Shown: positions 55,206-64,000 of the stretch, one piece after another
Layout: each line of letters opens with the position of its first letter
Numbering within the stretch: position 1 is the stretch's first letter
Assembly (NCBI RefSeq): GCF_024806835.1
Contig: NZ_JANTYU010000007.1
Coordinates: forward strand, 62,001-126,000
Direction of reading: 5' to 3'
Length of the DNA: 64,000 bases
Origin: Xanthomonas sp. 3793
GTDB taxonomy: Bacteria; Pseudomonadota; Gammaproteobacteria; Xanthomonadales; Xanthomonadaceae
Program-made: the position numbers and the translations under genes
Notes under the pieces: generated by a model
The model's input: the letters and a program-made list of their open reading frames with translations, nothing else
Databases searched by the model: none
What the model was told of the DNA's origin: nothing

Positions 55206-55931
55206 ATGCCCCCGGACTCCGAATCCCGCTACGCGCAGCTCCCGCCGCCGCCCGACCTGCACACACAGCTGCGCTGCAGTTGGCGGTATCGGCAGGGTGC
55301 GGCGAGCGCACCGGTGCGGGTGTTGCCGGATGGCTGCGTCGATCTGATCTGGGATGGCGCCTCGCTGTTCGTCGCCGGCCCAGACCAGACCGCGAACATG
55401 GCCTGCCTGGCGGCCGGCAGCGTGCTCACCGGCGTGCGCCTGAGCGCGGGTGCGGCCGCAGGCGTGCTTGGCGTCCCGCTGCATCATCTGGCCAACCAAC
55501 GTGTGGCGCTGGAGGAGCTGTGGGGCGCCCGTGGACATCACTGGCAACAGCGGCTGCACGAGGGTGGCGATGCGCTGCAGGCGCTGCATGCGTTATGTCG
55601 GCAGCATGCCACGCCGGTGGATCGGCGCATGGCCTGGACCTTCGCGCAGCTGGCAGACCATGCAGCGCTGCGGGTGCCCGCGTTGTGCGCAGCGCTGGGC
55701 ATCAGCGAGCGCCAGCTGCGGCGGCGTTGCCACGTGGCATTCGGCTACGGCCCCAAGACCCTGGAACGCATCCTGCGCCTGCAGCGCTTCTTGCGCCTGG
55801 CTGGTCACTACCCCACCCTCACCGCTGCCGCACTGGAAGCAGGCTACGGCGATGCACCGCATCTGGTCCGCGATGCGCGCCAGCTTGCCGGGTTGAGCCC
55901 GCGCGAGTTGGTGCAGCAACACGCGCGTTGA
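55206..55931 (+). CDS. AraC-family regulator with DUF6597-type N-terminal domain
   Basis: A 241-residue regulator. The N-terminal domain contains VRVLPDGCVDLIWDG and GVRLSAGAAAGVLGV, a pattern shared by AraC proteins with a DUF6597 domain. The C-terminal double HTH (about 150-238) includes VPALCAALGISERQLRRRCHVAFGYGPK read as two adjacent motifs, and AALEAGYGDAPHLVRDARQL. A TTG at 55188 is an alternative start; neither has a clear ribosome site. The VOC gene follows immediately. Confidence 0.88.
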   Translation: MPPDSESRYAQLPPPPDLHTQLRCSWRYRQGAASAPVRVLPDGCVDLIWDGASLFVAGPDQTANMACLAAGSVLTGVRLSAGAAAGVLGVPLHHLANQRVALEELWGARGHHWQQRLHEGGDALQALHALCRQHATPVDRRMAWTFAQLADHAALRVPALCAALGISERQLRRRCHVAFGYGPKTLERILRLQRFLRLAGHYPTLTAAALEAGYGDAPHLVRDARQLAGLSPRELVQQHAR

Positions 55932-56002
55932 TGGCCGTTTTCGCCAAGTCGGTCGAGGCCTGGCAGCCCATGCTGTGCAGCCACCCGACACGCGAGATCA
56001 CC

Positions 56003-56365
56003 ATGCACCGCAGCGAACAGCATCACCGTATCGACTACCTGGAATTTGCAGTCACCTCGATCGAGGTCGCCAAGGCGTTTTACGGCGCGGCGTTCGAGTG
56101 GACCTTCCAGGAGTACGGCCCCGACTATTGCGAGTTCCGCGACGGCCGACTCGCCGGCGGGTTCTTCCACGGCATACCGCAGCCGGGCGGCGCACTGGTG
56201 GTGCTGGCCTCCGACGATCTGGCGGCCACGCAGGCGCGCATCGAAGCGGCCGGCGGCACCATCACTCGCCCGGTGTTCGCATTTCCCGGCGGGCGACGTT
56301 TCCACTTCACCGATCCGCATGGCTATGCGCTGGCGGTGTGGGCGCAGGACGCTGACGGCACGTGA
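56003..56365 (+). CDS. VOC-family (glyoxalase/bleomycin-resistance fold) protein
   Basis: A 120-residue single VOC module pair: HRIDYLEFAVTSIEVAKAFY at the start, then FEWTFQEYGPDYCEF, GGALVVLASDDL and the second half RRFHFTDPHGYALAVW. The substrate is unknown. An alternative ATG at 55931 forms a TGATG overlap with the AraC stop and would add 24 residues not typical of the family. The AraC regulator immediately upstream may control it. Confidence 0.87.
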   Translation: MHRSEQHHRIDYLEFAVTSIEVAKAFYGAAFEWTFQEYGPDYCEFRDGRLAGGFFHGIPQPGGALVVLASDDLAATQARIEAAGGTITRPVFAFPGGRRFHFTDPHGYALAVWAQDADGT

Positions 56366-56712
56366 GTGGCTCTGCGCGGTTTGCCTGCCGCGCCAGGATG
56401 CGCGCCCACGCCGTCGGCTGCGCCGGACGCGTGCAGCAATCCGCAGCGCGCACATGCCGCCGGTGACATGCGCTGCATGCCTTGCCGCTCTGCGTGTAGC
56501 AATAGCTCGGCATTTCTCGCTCGCAGGCGTCAGCGCAGATGACACCACGCGCTCGGCCGCGAGTGCGCACAGACGCCGCTGAGCGACCGACAAACCGAGC
56601 AGGTGCGTCAGGTGCGCGAGGGCCGTGCGCAAGGGCCGCAGTGCGCGACCGCTACTGCGGCTTCCAAGCAAGAACCAGCCAGTCGGCGCACGCGGCCGCG
56701 CTGCCACGACGC
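56366..56712. other. 347-base spacer with no supported gene
   Basis: Lies between convergent VOC and TetR genes. No hairpin with a T-run and no gene-like frame with a ribosome site is seen. Confidence 0.4.
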
Positions 56713-57345
56713 TTACTCGCGCCCGTAGAGCGCCAGAAACATCTCCACCGCCGATTCGGCCACCTGCGCCTGCTGGGCGGGCGACAGCGGCGGCTGCCCC
56801 ATCGCCAACTGCGGCCAGAACGCAAACCCCTTCACCAGCGCCTGGAGTTGTTGCGAGGCGAATTCCGGATCGACCTCGACCAGGCGGCCATCGGCCAGTG
56901 CGGCACGCAGCCAGGTGGTGGTGCCCTCTTCCTTGCTGCCCAGTTGCGCCAGCAGCGCGCGGGCGCGTTCGGGCGAGTGGATACCTTCGGCGATCGCCAC
57001 GCGCGAGAGGTCGATAAAGGCGGCATCGTCGAGCAGCCGCAGCTTTTGCTGCAGCAATTGCGTCAACTGCGTGCGCAATGATTGGTCGGGGCGGTACGCC
57101 AGATTCACCGCTTCGGCACTGCGCTGCCACAGCCCGCGCAGGATCTCGCCAAACAGCGCGTCCTTGCTGGGGAAATGGTTATAGACGGTGCGCTTGGACA
57201 CGCCGGCCGTGGCCGCCACGCGGTCCATGCTGGTGGACTCGAACCCGTGCTGCCGGAACTCGGCAATGGCCGCCTCGACGATGGCGTGGCGCTTGCGGTC
57301 GGTGAGCCGTTGCTGCGCCGGCGCCGCGTCGGATGAACTGGACAT
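56713..57345 (-). CDS. TetR-family regulator with AefR-like C-terminal domain
   Basis: A 210-residue TetR protein. The HTH is at about residues 18-64 (IVEAAIAEFRQHGFEST, VAATAGVSKRTVYNHFPSK). The C-terminal domain, with LRLLDDAAFIDLSRVAIAEG and a LVKGFAFWPQL segment, resembles the AefR/TetR_C group. It is divergent from the MBL-fold/SDR pair with a 15-base palindrome between, so it probably represses them and itself. Confidence 0.9.
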   Translation of the reverse strand: MSSSSDAAPAQQRLTDRKRHAIVEAAIAEFRQHGFESTSMDRVAATAGVSKRTVYNHFPSKDALFGEILRGLWQRSAEAVNLAYRPDQSLRTQLTQLLQQKLRLLDDAAFIDLSRVAIAEGIHSPERARALLAQLGSKEEGTTTWLRAALADGRLVEVDPEFASQQLQALVKGFAFWPQLAMGQPPLSPAQQAQVAESAVEMFLALYGRE

Positions 57346-57387
57346 GGCGCAATGTTACACCGCCTGGTTTACATTTCCCAAGATAAA

Positions 57388-57402
57388 ACTACACTGTGTA
57401 GT
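57388..57402. promoter_or_regulatory. Palindromic TetR operator
   Basis: ACTACACTGTGTAGT, a perfect 15-base palindrome, lies 42 bases from the TetR start and 42 bases from the MBL-fold gene start. Its symmetric position suits control of both divergent promoters. Confidence 0.75.
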
Positions 57403-57444
57403 GTACTCATACCACCGGCGCTGCCGGTTCGCCCGCCCTCATCG

Positions 57445-58512
57445 ATGGATCGCGTCGTGCTCACCCAGTCCCGTCATCTGCCACGCACCGCCTCGCATGC
57501 CGCCTCGCCGCAGTTCCGCAACGGCCGCTTCCGCAACGCACTGCCCACCCGCCTGAGCCAGCCCGGTGTGTTGGGTGGCCTGCGTCTGTTGTGGGAGGTG
57601 CTGTTCAACAAACCCACGCACACGGTGCCGTCGCAGGCGCTGCCGGTGCTGCCGCTGAGCGCGGCGCAATTGCGCGACGCGCCGGACCACAGCCTGTTCC
57701 GGCTCGGTCATTCCACAGTGCTGATGAAACTGCGTGGCGGCCTGTGGCTGACCGATCCGGTGTTCTCCAAGCGCGCCTCGCCGTTCACGTTTGCCGGGCC
57801 CAAGCGCTTCCACGCGCCGCCGATCGCGCTGGATGCGCTGCCGCCGCTGGCCGGGGTCCTGCTGTCGCACAACCACTACGACCACCTGGACCGCGCCACC
57901 ATTGCCGCCCTGGCCGACCGTGTCGGGGTGTTCGTCGCGCCGCTGGGCGTGGGCGACCTGCTGGTGCGCTGGGGCGTGGACCCGGGCAAGGTGCGGCAGC
58001 TGGACTGGTGGCAATCGGTGGAGGTGGGTGGCCTCACCCTCACCGCCACGCCGTCGCGGCATTTTTCCGGCCGCGGCCTGTTCGACCGCGACCGCACGCT
58101 GTGGTGCTCGTGGGCGATCCAGGACGCCGACCTGCGGGTGTTCTTCAGTGGCGACGGCGGCTACGGCCCGCACTTCAAGACGATCGGCCAGCGTCTGGGG
58201 CCATTCGATGTGGCACTGATCGAAAACGGCGCCTACGACCAGATGTGGCCAGACGTGCACATGCAGCCGGAACAGAGCCTGCAGGCGTTTATCGATGTCG
58301 GCGGGCGCACCTTGCTGCCGATCCACAACGGCACCTTCGATCTGGCCATGCATGTCTGGTCCGAGCCGCTGGAGCGCATCGTGGCGCTGGCCGCAGCCGC
58401 GGACGTCGCGCTGGCTACCCCGCAGATGGGCGAGCGGGTGGATTTGCGCCGTCCGGCCAGCGGGCAGCGCTGGTGGCGCACATTGCCCGAAACGCTGGCA
58501 TTGGCGCCATGA
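57445..58512 (+). CDS. MBL-fold metallohydrolase (NAPE-PLD/UlaG-like)
   Basis: A 355-residue metallo-beta-lactamase-fold protein. The metal motif is SHNHYDHLD near residue 143, with further ligands in SRHFSGRG, SGDGGYG and LPIHNGTFDL. The RLGHSTVLMKLRGGLWLTDPVF segment is typical of the N-acylphosphatidylethanolamine phospholipase D-like group. It may act on lipids, but the substrate is not determinable here. The stop overlaps the SDR start by ATGA. Confidence 0.9.
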   Translation: MDRVVLTQSRHLPRTASHAASPQFRNGRFRNALPTRLSQPGVLGGLRLLWEVLFNKPTHTVPSQALPVLPLSAAQLRDAPDHSLFRLGHSTVLMKLRGGLWLTDPVFSKRASPFTFAGPKRFHAPPIALDALPPLAGVLLSHNHYDHLDRATIAALADRVGVFVAPLGVGDLLVRWGVDPGKVRQLDWWQSVEVGGLTLTATPSRHFSGRGLFDRDRTLWCSWAIQDADLRVFFSGDGGYGPHFKTIGQRLGPFDVALIENGAYDQMWPDVHMQPEQSLQAFIDVGGRTLLPIHNGTFDLAMHVWSEPLERIVALAAAADVALATPQMGERVDLRRPASGQRWWRTLPETLALAP

Positions 58513-59438
58513 CCGGCTGGACCCTGGCCGACCTGCCACCGCAGCGCGCAAAGGTCGCCGTGATCACCGGCGCCAGCGTGGGCGGGCTGGGCTATGAGAC
58601 CGCACTGGCGCTGGCCGGTGCAGGCGCCAGTGTGGTGCTGACCGCGCGCAGCCCCGACAAGGGCGAGACCGCGCGGCAGGCGCTGCTGGCCGTGCATCCA
58701 GATGCCACGGTGCGCGTGGAACTGCTGGATCTTGCACGCCTGGCATCGGTGCGCGCGTTCGCCGAGCGGCTTGCCGCGGACCAGCAATGGGTGGACCTGT
58801 TGATCAACAACGCCGGCGTGATGGCGCCGCCACAGCGGCAGACCACCGCCGACGGGATGGAGCTGCAGTTCGGCAGCAATTATCTGGGGCATTTCGCGCT
58901 GACCGCGCAGTTGCTGCCGCTGCTGCGTGCGGCGACGGCGCCGCGCGTGATCAACCTGTCGAGTCTGGCGCATCGCCATGCCCGCATCGATTTCGACGAT
59001 CTGCAGACCGCGCGCCCGTATCGCCCGTGGAAGGCGTATGGCCAGTCCAAGCTGGCCATGCTGATCTTCAGCATGGAACTGCAGCGACGCAGCGAGATGC
59101 ACGGCTGGGGCCTGCAGGCGCTTGCCGCGCATCCCGGCTTCGCGCGGACCGCCCTGATCGCCAATGGACCGGCGATCGACGGTCGCCCCGGCGTGCTCGG
59201 CGCGGTCAACCGGGTGCTCAGTCCCTACATCAGCCACTCTGCAGCCGCCGGCGCGCTGCCTACCCTGTATGCCGCTACCGACCCGCAGGCACGCGGCGGT
59301 GGGTATTACGGTCCGGACGGCCTGCTCGAACTGAAGGGTGCCCCCGCCCCGGCAACCATCGCCCGCCAGGTCCACGACCGGCAGGCGGCGACGCGCTTGT
59401 GGGAGACCTCCTGCACGCTGGCGGATGTGGCGTTCTGA
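58509..59438 (+). CDS. Short-chain dehydrogenase/reductase (retinol-dehydrogenase-like)
   Basis: A 309-residue SDR. The nucleotide-binding loop is TGASVGGLGYETA near residue 21, the structural motif is INNAGVM, and the active site is NLSSLAHR with Ser and the YGQSK Tyr-Lys pair. The AHPGFARTAL segment and overall length resemble the WWOX/RDH-like SDRs. It forms a two-gene operon with the MBL protein by ATGA overlap, under probable TetR control. Confidence 0.92.
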   Translation: MTGWTLADLPPQRAKVAVITGASVGGLGYETALALAGAGASVVLTARSPDKGETARQALLAVHPDATVRVELLDLARLASVRAFAERLAADQQWVDLLINNAGVMAPPQRQTTADGMELQFGSNYLGHFALTAQLLPLLRAATAPRVINLSSLAHRHARIDFDDLQTARPYRPWKAYGQSKLAMLIFSMELQRRSEMHGWGLQALAAHPGFARTALIANGPAIDGRPGVLGAVNRVLSPYISHSAAAGALPTLYAATDPQARGGGYYGPDGLLELKGAPAPATIARQVHDRQAATRLWETSCTLADVAF

Positions 59439-59517
59439 TCAGCGCGCAACGCAAGCAGTTGCGCATCGGCTGCGCGTGTTCGCTGCGCGTCGCCACGCGC
59501 CGTGCGGGCGCCAGCGA

Positions 59518-60147
59518 CTACAGGCGCTTCCACTCCAGGCCTTCGCCGCGCCGGTAATACACTGCCACTGCCTTGCCGTACACCGCCGAAGCATCGACGA
59601 AACCGAAATAGCGCCCATCCTGGCTATTGCCGCGGTGGTCGCCGATGGCCAGTATCTTGCCGGCCGGCACCCGCACATCGTGCAGATCCGGCCCACCGCC
59701 GGCATCCAGGTTCAGGTGCGCAATACGTGCGCCGAAGCGCTCACGCTCACCATCGTCATCGATCTGCAGCGGTTGGCCGTTGATGGACAAATGCCCACCG
59801 CGCAGATCCACGCGGTCCCCTGCCACCGCCACCACGCGCTTGATCAAGCGCGTGCCGTCGTGCGGAGAATCGAACACCGCCACATCCCCGCGCTGCGGCC
59901 GATCGCCACCGACGACGATGCGGTTGCTCAGCGGCCAGCGCCAGCCATAGGCATGCATATCCACCACCACGCGATCGCCTGGCTGCAAGGCGGGCTGCAT
60001 CGAGCCGCTGGGGACCTGATAGTGATTGGCAAACGACGAACGCGCGGCGGTGAGTAGTACCAGCATGACCAGCAGCGGCAGCAGTTCCTTGCGCGACCAC
60101 TGTGCGGCGCGCTGGAGGCGGGAGGTAGTCGCAGTGGCTTGGCTCAT
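59518..60147 (-). CDS. lepB: Signal peptidase I, short paralogue
   Basis: A 209-residue type I signal peptidase. One N-terminal membrane helix (residues 21-37) is followed by the catalytic Ser S49 in VPSGSM and the Lys K103 in RLIKRVVAVAGD; GDHRGNSQDGRYFG is the conserved box E. It is shorter than the roughly 265-324-residue housekeeping LepB of most gammaproteobacteria, and no lepA/rnc genes flank it, so it is probably an accessory paralogue. AGG lies near the ATG at 60147. Confidence 0.92.
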   Translation of the reverse strand: MSQATATTSRLQRAAQWSRKELLPLLVMLVLLTAARSSFANHYQVPSGSMQPALQPGDRVVVDMHAYGWRWPLSNRIVVGGDRPQRGDVAVFDSPHDGTRLIKRVVAVAGDRVDLRGGHLSINGQPLQIDDDGERERFGARIAHLNLDAGGGPDLHDVRVPAGKILAIGDHRGNSQDGRYFGFVDASAVYGKAVAVYYRRGEGLEWKRL

Positions 60148-60482
60148 GAGGCACCTGTCGGCTGGAATGGGGGTGGCTGGCGATGGCCTGAGCAAGATGC
60201 ACCTGGTGCCGGGCCGGTGGAAGTGACGAAAGGCATGGCACCCGTTGTGTCGTTATTCTGGATGCCGCTTGAGTGACTGCTCCGCTATCGCCAGTCTTGC
60301 TGCGGGGGTAGCGACCCAAACGACAAACAACGCAGCGCCACAGGCAGAGGCAATCGCAACGCCATCATCTGAAGCACCATCCGCAAACAAGAACGGGATG
60401 GCGCGTGGCCATCCCGTCTCGATTGCTGACTGCAGCGACTCCACATGCATGCGCCAACCACGCGCATGCACCACTCAGTCAC
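60148..60482. other. 335-base spacer between dcp and lepB
   Basis: A 73-codon reverse frame starting with GTG at 60474 encodes one hydrophobic segment (ASACGAALFVVWVA) but lacks a ribosome site, so I leave it uncalled. No other feature stands out. Confidence 0.35.
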
Positions 60483-62648
60483 TCACTCCGTCAAACCGCG
60501 ATTTTCCAGCAGCGCCTTGACGCTAGGGTCCTTGCCGCGGAAGTCGCGATACAAGGTGGCCAGATCGACCGTGTTGCCGCGCGAGAGGATCTTGGCGCGG
60601 AAGATGTCGCCGTTCTTGCGGTTCAAGCCACCGTTTTCCTTGAACCATTCGAACGCGTCGTCGTCGAGCACTTCCGACCAGAAATACGCGTAGTACCCGG
60701 CCGAATAACCGCCGCCCCAGATGTGGTCGAAATAGCTGCTGCGGTAGCGCGGCGGCACTTCGGCCAGGTCGACCTTGAAGCGCTTGAGCGCGTCGGCTTC
60801 GAACTTGCTTACGTCCTGCAGCGGCGCGTCGGCCGGCTGGGTATGCCAGGCCAGATCGAGCAGCGCGGCCGACAGATATTCGGTGGTGGCGTAGCCGCTG
60901 TTGAAGGTCTTGGCCTTCTTGATCTTTTCCACCAGCTCGGCCGGCATCGCTGCGCCGGTTTGATAATGCTTGGCGTAGTTGGCGAAGACCTTCGGATCGG
61001 AGGCCCAATGCTCGTTGAACTGCGAGGGGAATTCCACAAAATCGCGCGAGGTGCTGGTGCCGGCGATCGAGGGGTACTTCACCTTGGAGAACATGCCGTG
61101 CAGCGCATGGCCGAACTCATGGAACAGCGTGGTGACGTCATCGAAGCTCAACAGCGCCGGCTGGCCGGCGGCCGGCTTGGTGAAGTTGCAGACGTTGTAG
61201 ACCACCGGCTTGGCGCCGGTGAGGCCGTCCTGCTCGACGAACACATCCATCCAGGCGCCGCCGGACTTGCTGTCGCGCTTGAAATAGTCGGTATAGAACA
61301 GCGCCATCGAGGTGCCGTCGGCATCGAAGACTTCATACACCTTCATGTCAGCGTGATAGGTCGGGATGTCGGTGCGCTGCTTGAAGGTGATGCCGTACAA
61401 CTGCGTGGCCGCATAGAAAACGCCGTTCTGCAGCACGTTGTCCAGCTCGAAATACGGCTTGATCTGCGCCTCGTCCAGGTCGTACTTGGCCTTGCGCACC
61501 TGCTCGGCGTAAAAATCCCAATCGGAGGCGGCGAGTTTGAAATCCCCCTTCTGTGCGTCGATGACCTTCTGCATCTCGCCCACTTCGCGACGGGCCTTGG
61601 CGGTAGCCGCCGGCACGGTGTCGGTCAGCAGCTTGAGCGCGGCGTCCGGGGTCTTGGCCATCTGATCGCCCAGGCTGTAGGCGGCGTAGTTGTCGAAGCC
61701 GAGCAGCTTGGCCTTTTGTGCGCGCAGCTGCGCCAGGCGCTGGATGGTCTGGCGGGTGTCGTTGGCATCGCCCTTTTCTGCGCGGGTTTCGGAGGCCTTC
61801 AACACCTCGGCGCGCAGTGCGCGATCCTTCAACGAAGCGAGCACCGGCTGCTGGGTGGTGTTCTGCAAGGTCAGCAGATAGTTGCCATCGAGCTTGCGCG
61901 CCTTGGCGGCATCGGCGGCGGCGGCGATGTCGCCCTCGCTCAGCCCATCGAGTTTGGCCTTGTCGTCCACCACCACTGCACCGGCAGCGGAGGCTGCAAC
62001 CAGACGGGTATGGAACTGCGTGGACAGCGTGGTTTCTTCCACGTTGAGCTTGCGCAGGCTGTCCTTGTCGGCATCGGAGAGCTGCGCGCCGGAGCGCACC
62101 AGTTCTTCGTAGTCGCGCTCGACCAGGCGCTTTTGTTCCGGCTCCAGATTCAGCGTATCGCGCTGGTCGTAGAGGGTCTTGACGCGTGCGAACAGCTTCG
62201 GATCGAGGTTGATCTCGTCCTGATGCGCGGCCAGCTTGGGCGCGATCTCTTCCTGGATCTTCTGGCGTGCATCGCTGGTATCGGCCTGCACCAGCCCGAA
62301 GAAGATGCGCGAAACGCGCGTCAGCGTCTCGCCGCTGCGCTCCAGTGCCTCGATGGTGTTGTCGAAGGTGGGCGCTTCGGTGTTGTCGGCGATCTTGCGC
62401 ACCTCGGCCAGATGCAGGCGCATGCCTTCTTCGAACGCGGGAAGGTAATCGCTGTCCTTGATCTTGTCGAACGGCGGCGCCTGGAATGGCAGCGTGCTGG
62501 CGGTCAGCAACGGGTTCGGCGCTGCGTCCGCGGCCGGCGTGGTGGTCTTTTCGGGCACGGTGGTGGACTCCTTACCGGATGGCTCTTTTCCAGAACATGC
62601 GGCCAATGCCAGGGTGATGGCGGCGGCCAGAACGACGGTACGCGACAT
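60483..62648 (-). CDS. dcp: Peptidyl-dipeptidase Dcp (M3 family), lipoprotein
   Basis: A 721-residue M3 zinc metallopeptidase that removes C-terminal dipeptides. The lipobox LAAC puts the lipid Cys at C18, so it is probably anchored in the outer membrane facing the periplasm. The zinc motif is LFHEFGHALHGM, the third ligand lies in DFVEFPSQFNEHW, and the C-terminal YFDHIWGGGYSAGYYAY and FWSEVLDDDAF parts complete the active site. Isoaspartyl peptidase lies upstream on the same strand, 157 bases away. Confidence 0.95.
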   Translation of the reverse strand: MSRTVVLAAAITLALAACSGKEPSGKESTTVPEKTTTPAADAAPNPLLTASTLPFQAPPFDKIKDSDYLPAFEEGMRLHLAEVRKIADNTEAPTFDNTIEALERSGETLTRVSRIFFGLVQADTSDARQKIQEEIAPKLAAHQDEINLDPKLFARVKTLYDQRDTLNLEPEQKRLVERDYEELVRSGAQLSDADKDSLRKLNVEETTLSTQFHTRLVAASAAGAVVVDDKAKLDGLSEGDIAAAADAAKARKLDGNYLLTLQNTTQQPVLASLKDRALRAEVLKASETRAEKGDANDTRQTIQRLAQLRAQKAKLLGFDNYAAYSLGDQMAKTPDAALKLLTDTVPAATAKARREVGEMQKVIDAQKGDFKLAASDWDFYAEQVRKAKYDLDEAQIKPYFELDNVLQNGVFYAATQLYGITFKQRTDIPTYHADMKVYEVFDADGTSMALFYTDYFKRDSKSGGAWMDVFVEQDGLTGAKPVVYNVCNFTKPAAGQPALLSFDDVTTLFHEFGHALHGMFSKVKYPSIAGTSTSRDFVEFPSQFNEHWASDPKVFANYAKHYQTGAAMPAELVEKIKKAKTFNSGYATTEYLSAALLDLAWHTQPADAPLQDVSKFEADALKRFKVDLAEVPPRYRSSYFDHIWGGGYSAGYYAYFWSEVLDDDAFEWFKENGGLNRKNGDIFRAKILSRGNTVDLATLYRDFRGKDPSVKALLENRGLTE

Positions 62649-62805
62649 GGCGTGTGATTCCTGAGTGGTTGTTACGGCAGCCGGTCACGCTAGCGGGTTT
62701 GCCGGCCGCTGGCATGTGCCGTTGGCTGGGGGATCGATGACTGGTTGTGCAGCTGACGTGGCCAGCATGCCTTGATCCGTGCGCTGATCTGTATGCTGGG
62801 CCCCG

Positions 62806-63816
62806 TCAGAGCGTCTCGTCCTTGAAGATGGCCACATGCGCGGTGCCGTCGGCACCGATCCAGCCGCGGTACATGCCCTGGGTATTGAACGGGAAGGCGA
62901 TGTTGCCTTGCGCATCCAGCGCGATGGCGCCGCCATCGCCGCCGGCCTTCGGGATCTGCTGATCGATCACCGCCTCGGCGGCCTGTTGCAGCGATTGCCC
63001 GGCGTACTTCATGCGCGCGCAGATGTCGTAGGCGGCTACCGCGCGGATGTAGAACTCGCCCCAGCCGGTGCCGGACACCGCGCACTGCGCATTGGCGTAG
63101 GTACCGGCGCCGATGATGGGTGCATCGCCCACGCGGCCATAGCGCTTGTTGGTCATGCCGCCGGTGGATGTGCCGGCGGCCAGATGACCGTCGCGGTCCA
63201 GCGCCAACGCGCCGACGGTGCCGAAGTGCTTGGCGGTTTCCAGATCCAGTTCGGCTTGTGCCTTGCGGTCGCCGGCCTCGGCCTTGAGCGCTTTTTGCAG
63301 CTGCTGCCAGCGTTTGTCGGTGCGAAAGTAACTTGGGTCGACCAGGGTGACGCCCTGCTCGCGCGCGAACTGTTCGGCGCCATCGCCGACCAGCATCACG
63401 TGCTTGGAATGGTCCATGACGCTGCGCGCCAGCTGGATCGGGTTCCTGATCATATGCACGCCGGCGATCGCACCAGCCTTGCCGCTGGCACCGTCCATGA
63501 TGGCGGCATCCAGTTCGTTCTTGCCGTCATGGGTGAACACCGCGCCGCGCCCGGCGTTGAACTGCGGCGCATCCTCCAGCACGGTGATGGTGGCCGCCAC
63601 TGCATCCACTGCACTGCCGCCGCGCGCCAACACAGCATGGCCGGCACGCAGCGCGCGTTGCATCGCCTCGCGCGCCTGGACTTGTTCGTCGGGTGAAAGA
63701 CTGGACTTTTCCACGCCCGCCCCTCCGTGGATCACCAGCATCGGGGTGGCGGCCAGCGCGGGGCCGGCACACAGCAGCAAGGAAAGGCACAACGCACGGG
63801 TGGACGAAGCGATCAT
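62806..63816 (-). CDS. iaaA: Isoaspartyl peptidase / plant-type L-asparaginase, exported
   Basis: A 336-residue Ntn-hydrolase with a signal peptide (cleavage about residue 23, PALAA). The autocatalytic cleavage site is KHFGT-VGALALD, making T200 the nucleophile after self-processing into alpha and beta chains. Substrate-binding motifs are IHGGAGV, FNAGRGAVF, ELDAAIMDG and GTSTGGMTNKRYGRVGDAPI as adjacent parts. It hydrolyses isoaspartyl dipeptides and asparagine and probably works in the periplasm alongside Dcp. Confidence 0.94.
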   Translation of the reverse strand: MIASSTRALCLSLLLCAGPALAATPMLVIHGGAGVEKSSLSPDEQVQAREAMQRALRAGHAVLARGGSAVDAVAATITVLEDAPQFNAGRGAVFTHDGKNELDAAIMDGASGKAGAIAGVHMIRNPIQLARSVMDHSKHVMLVGDGAEQFAREQGVTLVDPSYFRTDKRWQQLQKALKAEAGDRKAQAELDLETAKHFGTVGALALDRDGHLAAGTSTGGMTNKRYGRVGDAPIIGAGTYANAQCAVSGTGWGEFYIRAVAAYDICARMKYAGQSLQQAAEAVIDQQIPKAGGDGGAIALDAQGNIAFPFNTQGMYRGWIGADGTAHVAIFKDETL

Positions 63817-64000
63817 GGTGTTTCCTCAAACCTTCATGGCAGTGAATGGCGACACTGGCGCTGCGGGAGGTGCCATGAGCAAGACAGTCTCGTCTCATGC
63901 ACGCTTCCCTGCTCTATCGAATACGCCCTGGATACGACAGCAACGCGAAACGGTGTCGGCCTGAATGAAGCAGTAGCTGCGTTACTCATAACCGCGCCCA

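Noticed and set aside
60253-60474. 73-codon reverse frame with one hydrophobic segment
   Set aside because: GTG start without a ribosome site, no recognisable family, and it lies in an ordinary spacer.

Overview
The window reads as a stretch of high-GC gammaproteobacterial chromosome, almost certainly from a Xanthomonas. The OhrR sensor cysteines (C22, C127), an HpyO-type urate hydroxylase, the leucine (liu) genes, Xanthomonas-style extragenic repeats and a xanthomonad RiPP-like cassette all point that way. I see no rRNA, tRNA, CRISPR array, prophage or insertion sequence. Gene calls rest on reading motifs, overlaps and ribosome binding sites by eye; no database search was run.

Layout. 1-4980: a tightly overlapping purine/urate catabolic operon (allantoate amidohydrolase, PucG-like transaminase, PuuE, HpxZ, UraD, HpyO-like flavoprotein, UraH). 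5208-8457: a DUF1456 protein and a chemoreceptor, convergent around a pair of inverted hairpin repeats. 8764-17921: helicase HrpB, a small membrane protein, RluE, a secreted methyltransferase-like protein, three NAD(P)-dependent oxidoreductases and an orphan short protein. 18301-22481: an orphan protein, two alpha/beta hydrolases, and the ohrR-ohr peroxide pair. 22861-28165: an unknown protein coupled to zapE, a hydrolase, a DMT transporter, then a COG0523 GTPase and a MerC protein divergent from one strong Zur-like box. 28452-34186: an extracellular nuclease, a membrane-anchored cytochrome c, and an iron-type module (DUF4198, DUF3649, PepSY, DUF3325) behind a Fur-like box. 34388-35329: a RES-Xre toxin-antitoxin pair with a direct-repeat operator. 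35374-41136: a TetR-type regulator and leucine/isovalerate catabolism (liuA, liuB, liuD). 41239-43332: an S9 lipoprotein peptidase. 43586-48731: the RiPP-like cassette. 48925-53220: the glyoxylate shunt (aceA, aceB) with a divergent LysR regulator. 53693-64000: an antiporter, AraC and VOC genes, TetR divergent from MBL/SDR enzymes, signal peptidase I, Dcp and isoaspartyl peptidase.

The most interesting locus is 43586-48731. A SagB-type dehydrogenase and a nitrile-hydratase-leader-like precursor peptide diverge from a short AT-rich promoter region. The precursor converges on a large cyclase-TPR membrane protein, which lies 3 bases downstream of a diguanylate cyclase carrying a cyclic-nucleotide-binding domain. 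The precursor has no cysteine, and the cyclase-like domain lacks its transition-state Asn. GC content drops sharply inside the cyclase gene, at its membrane segment, as if a variable cassette had been joined to a conserved cytoplasmic domain. The product and the signalling logic appear uncharacterised as far as I know.
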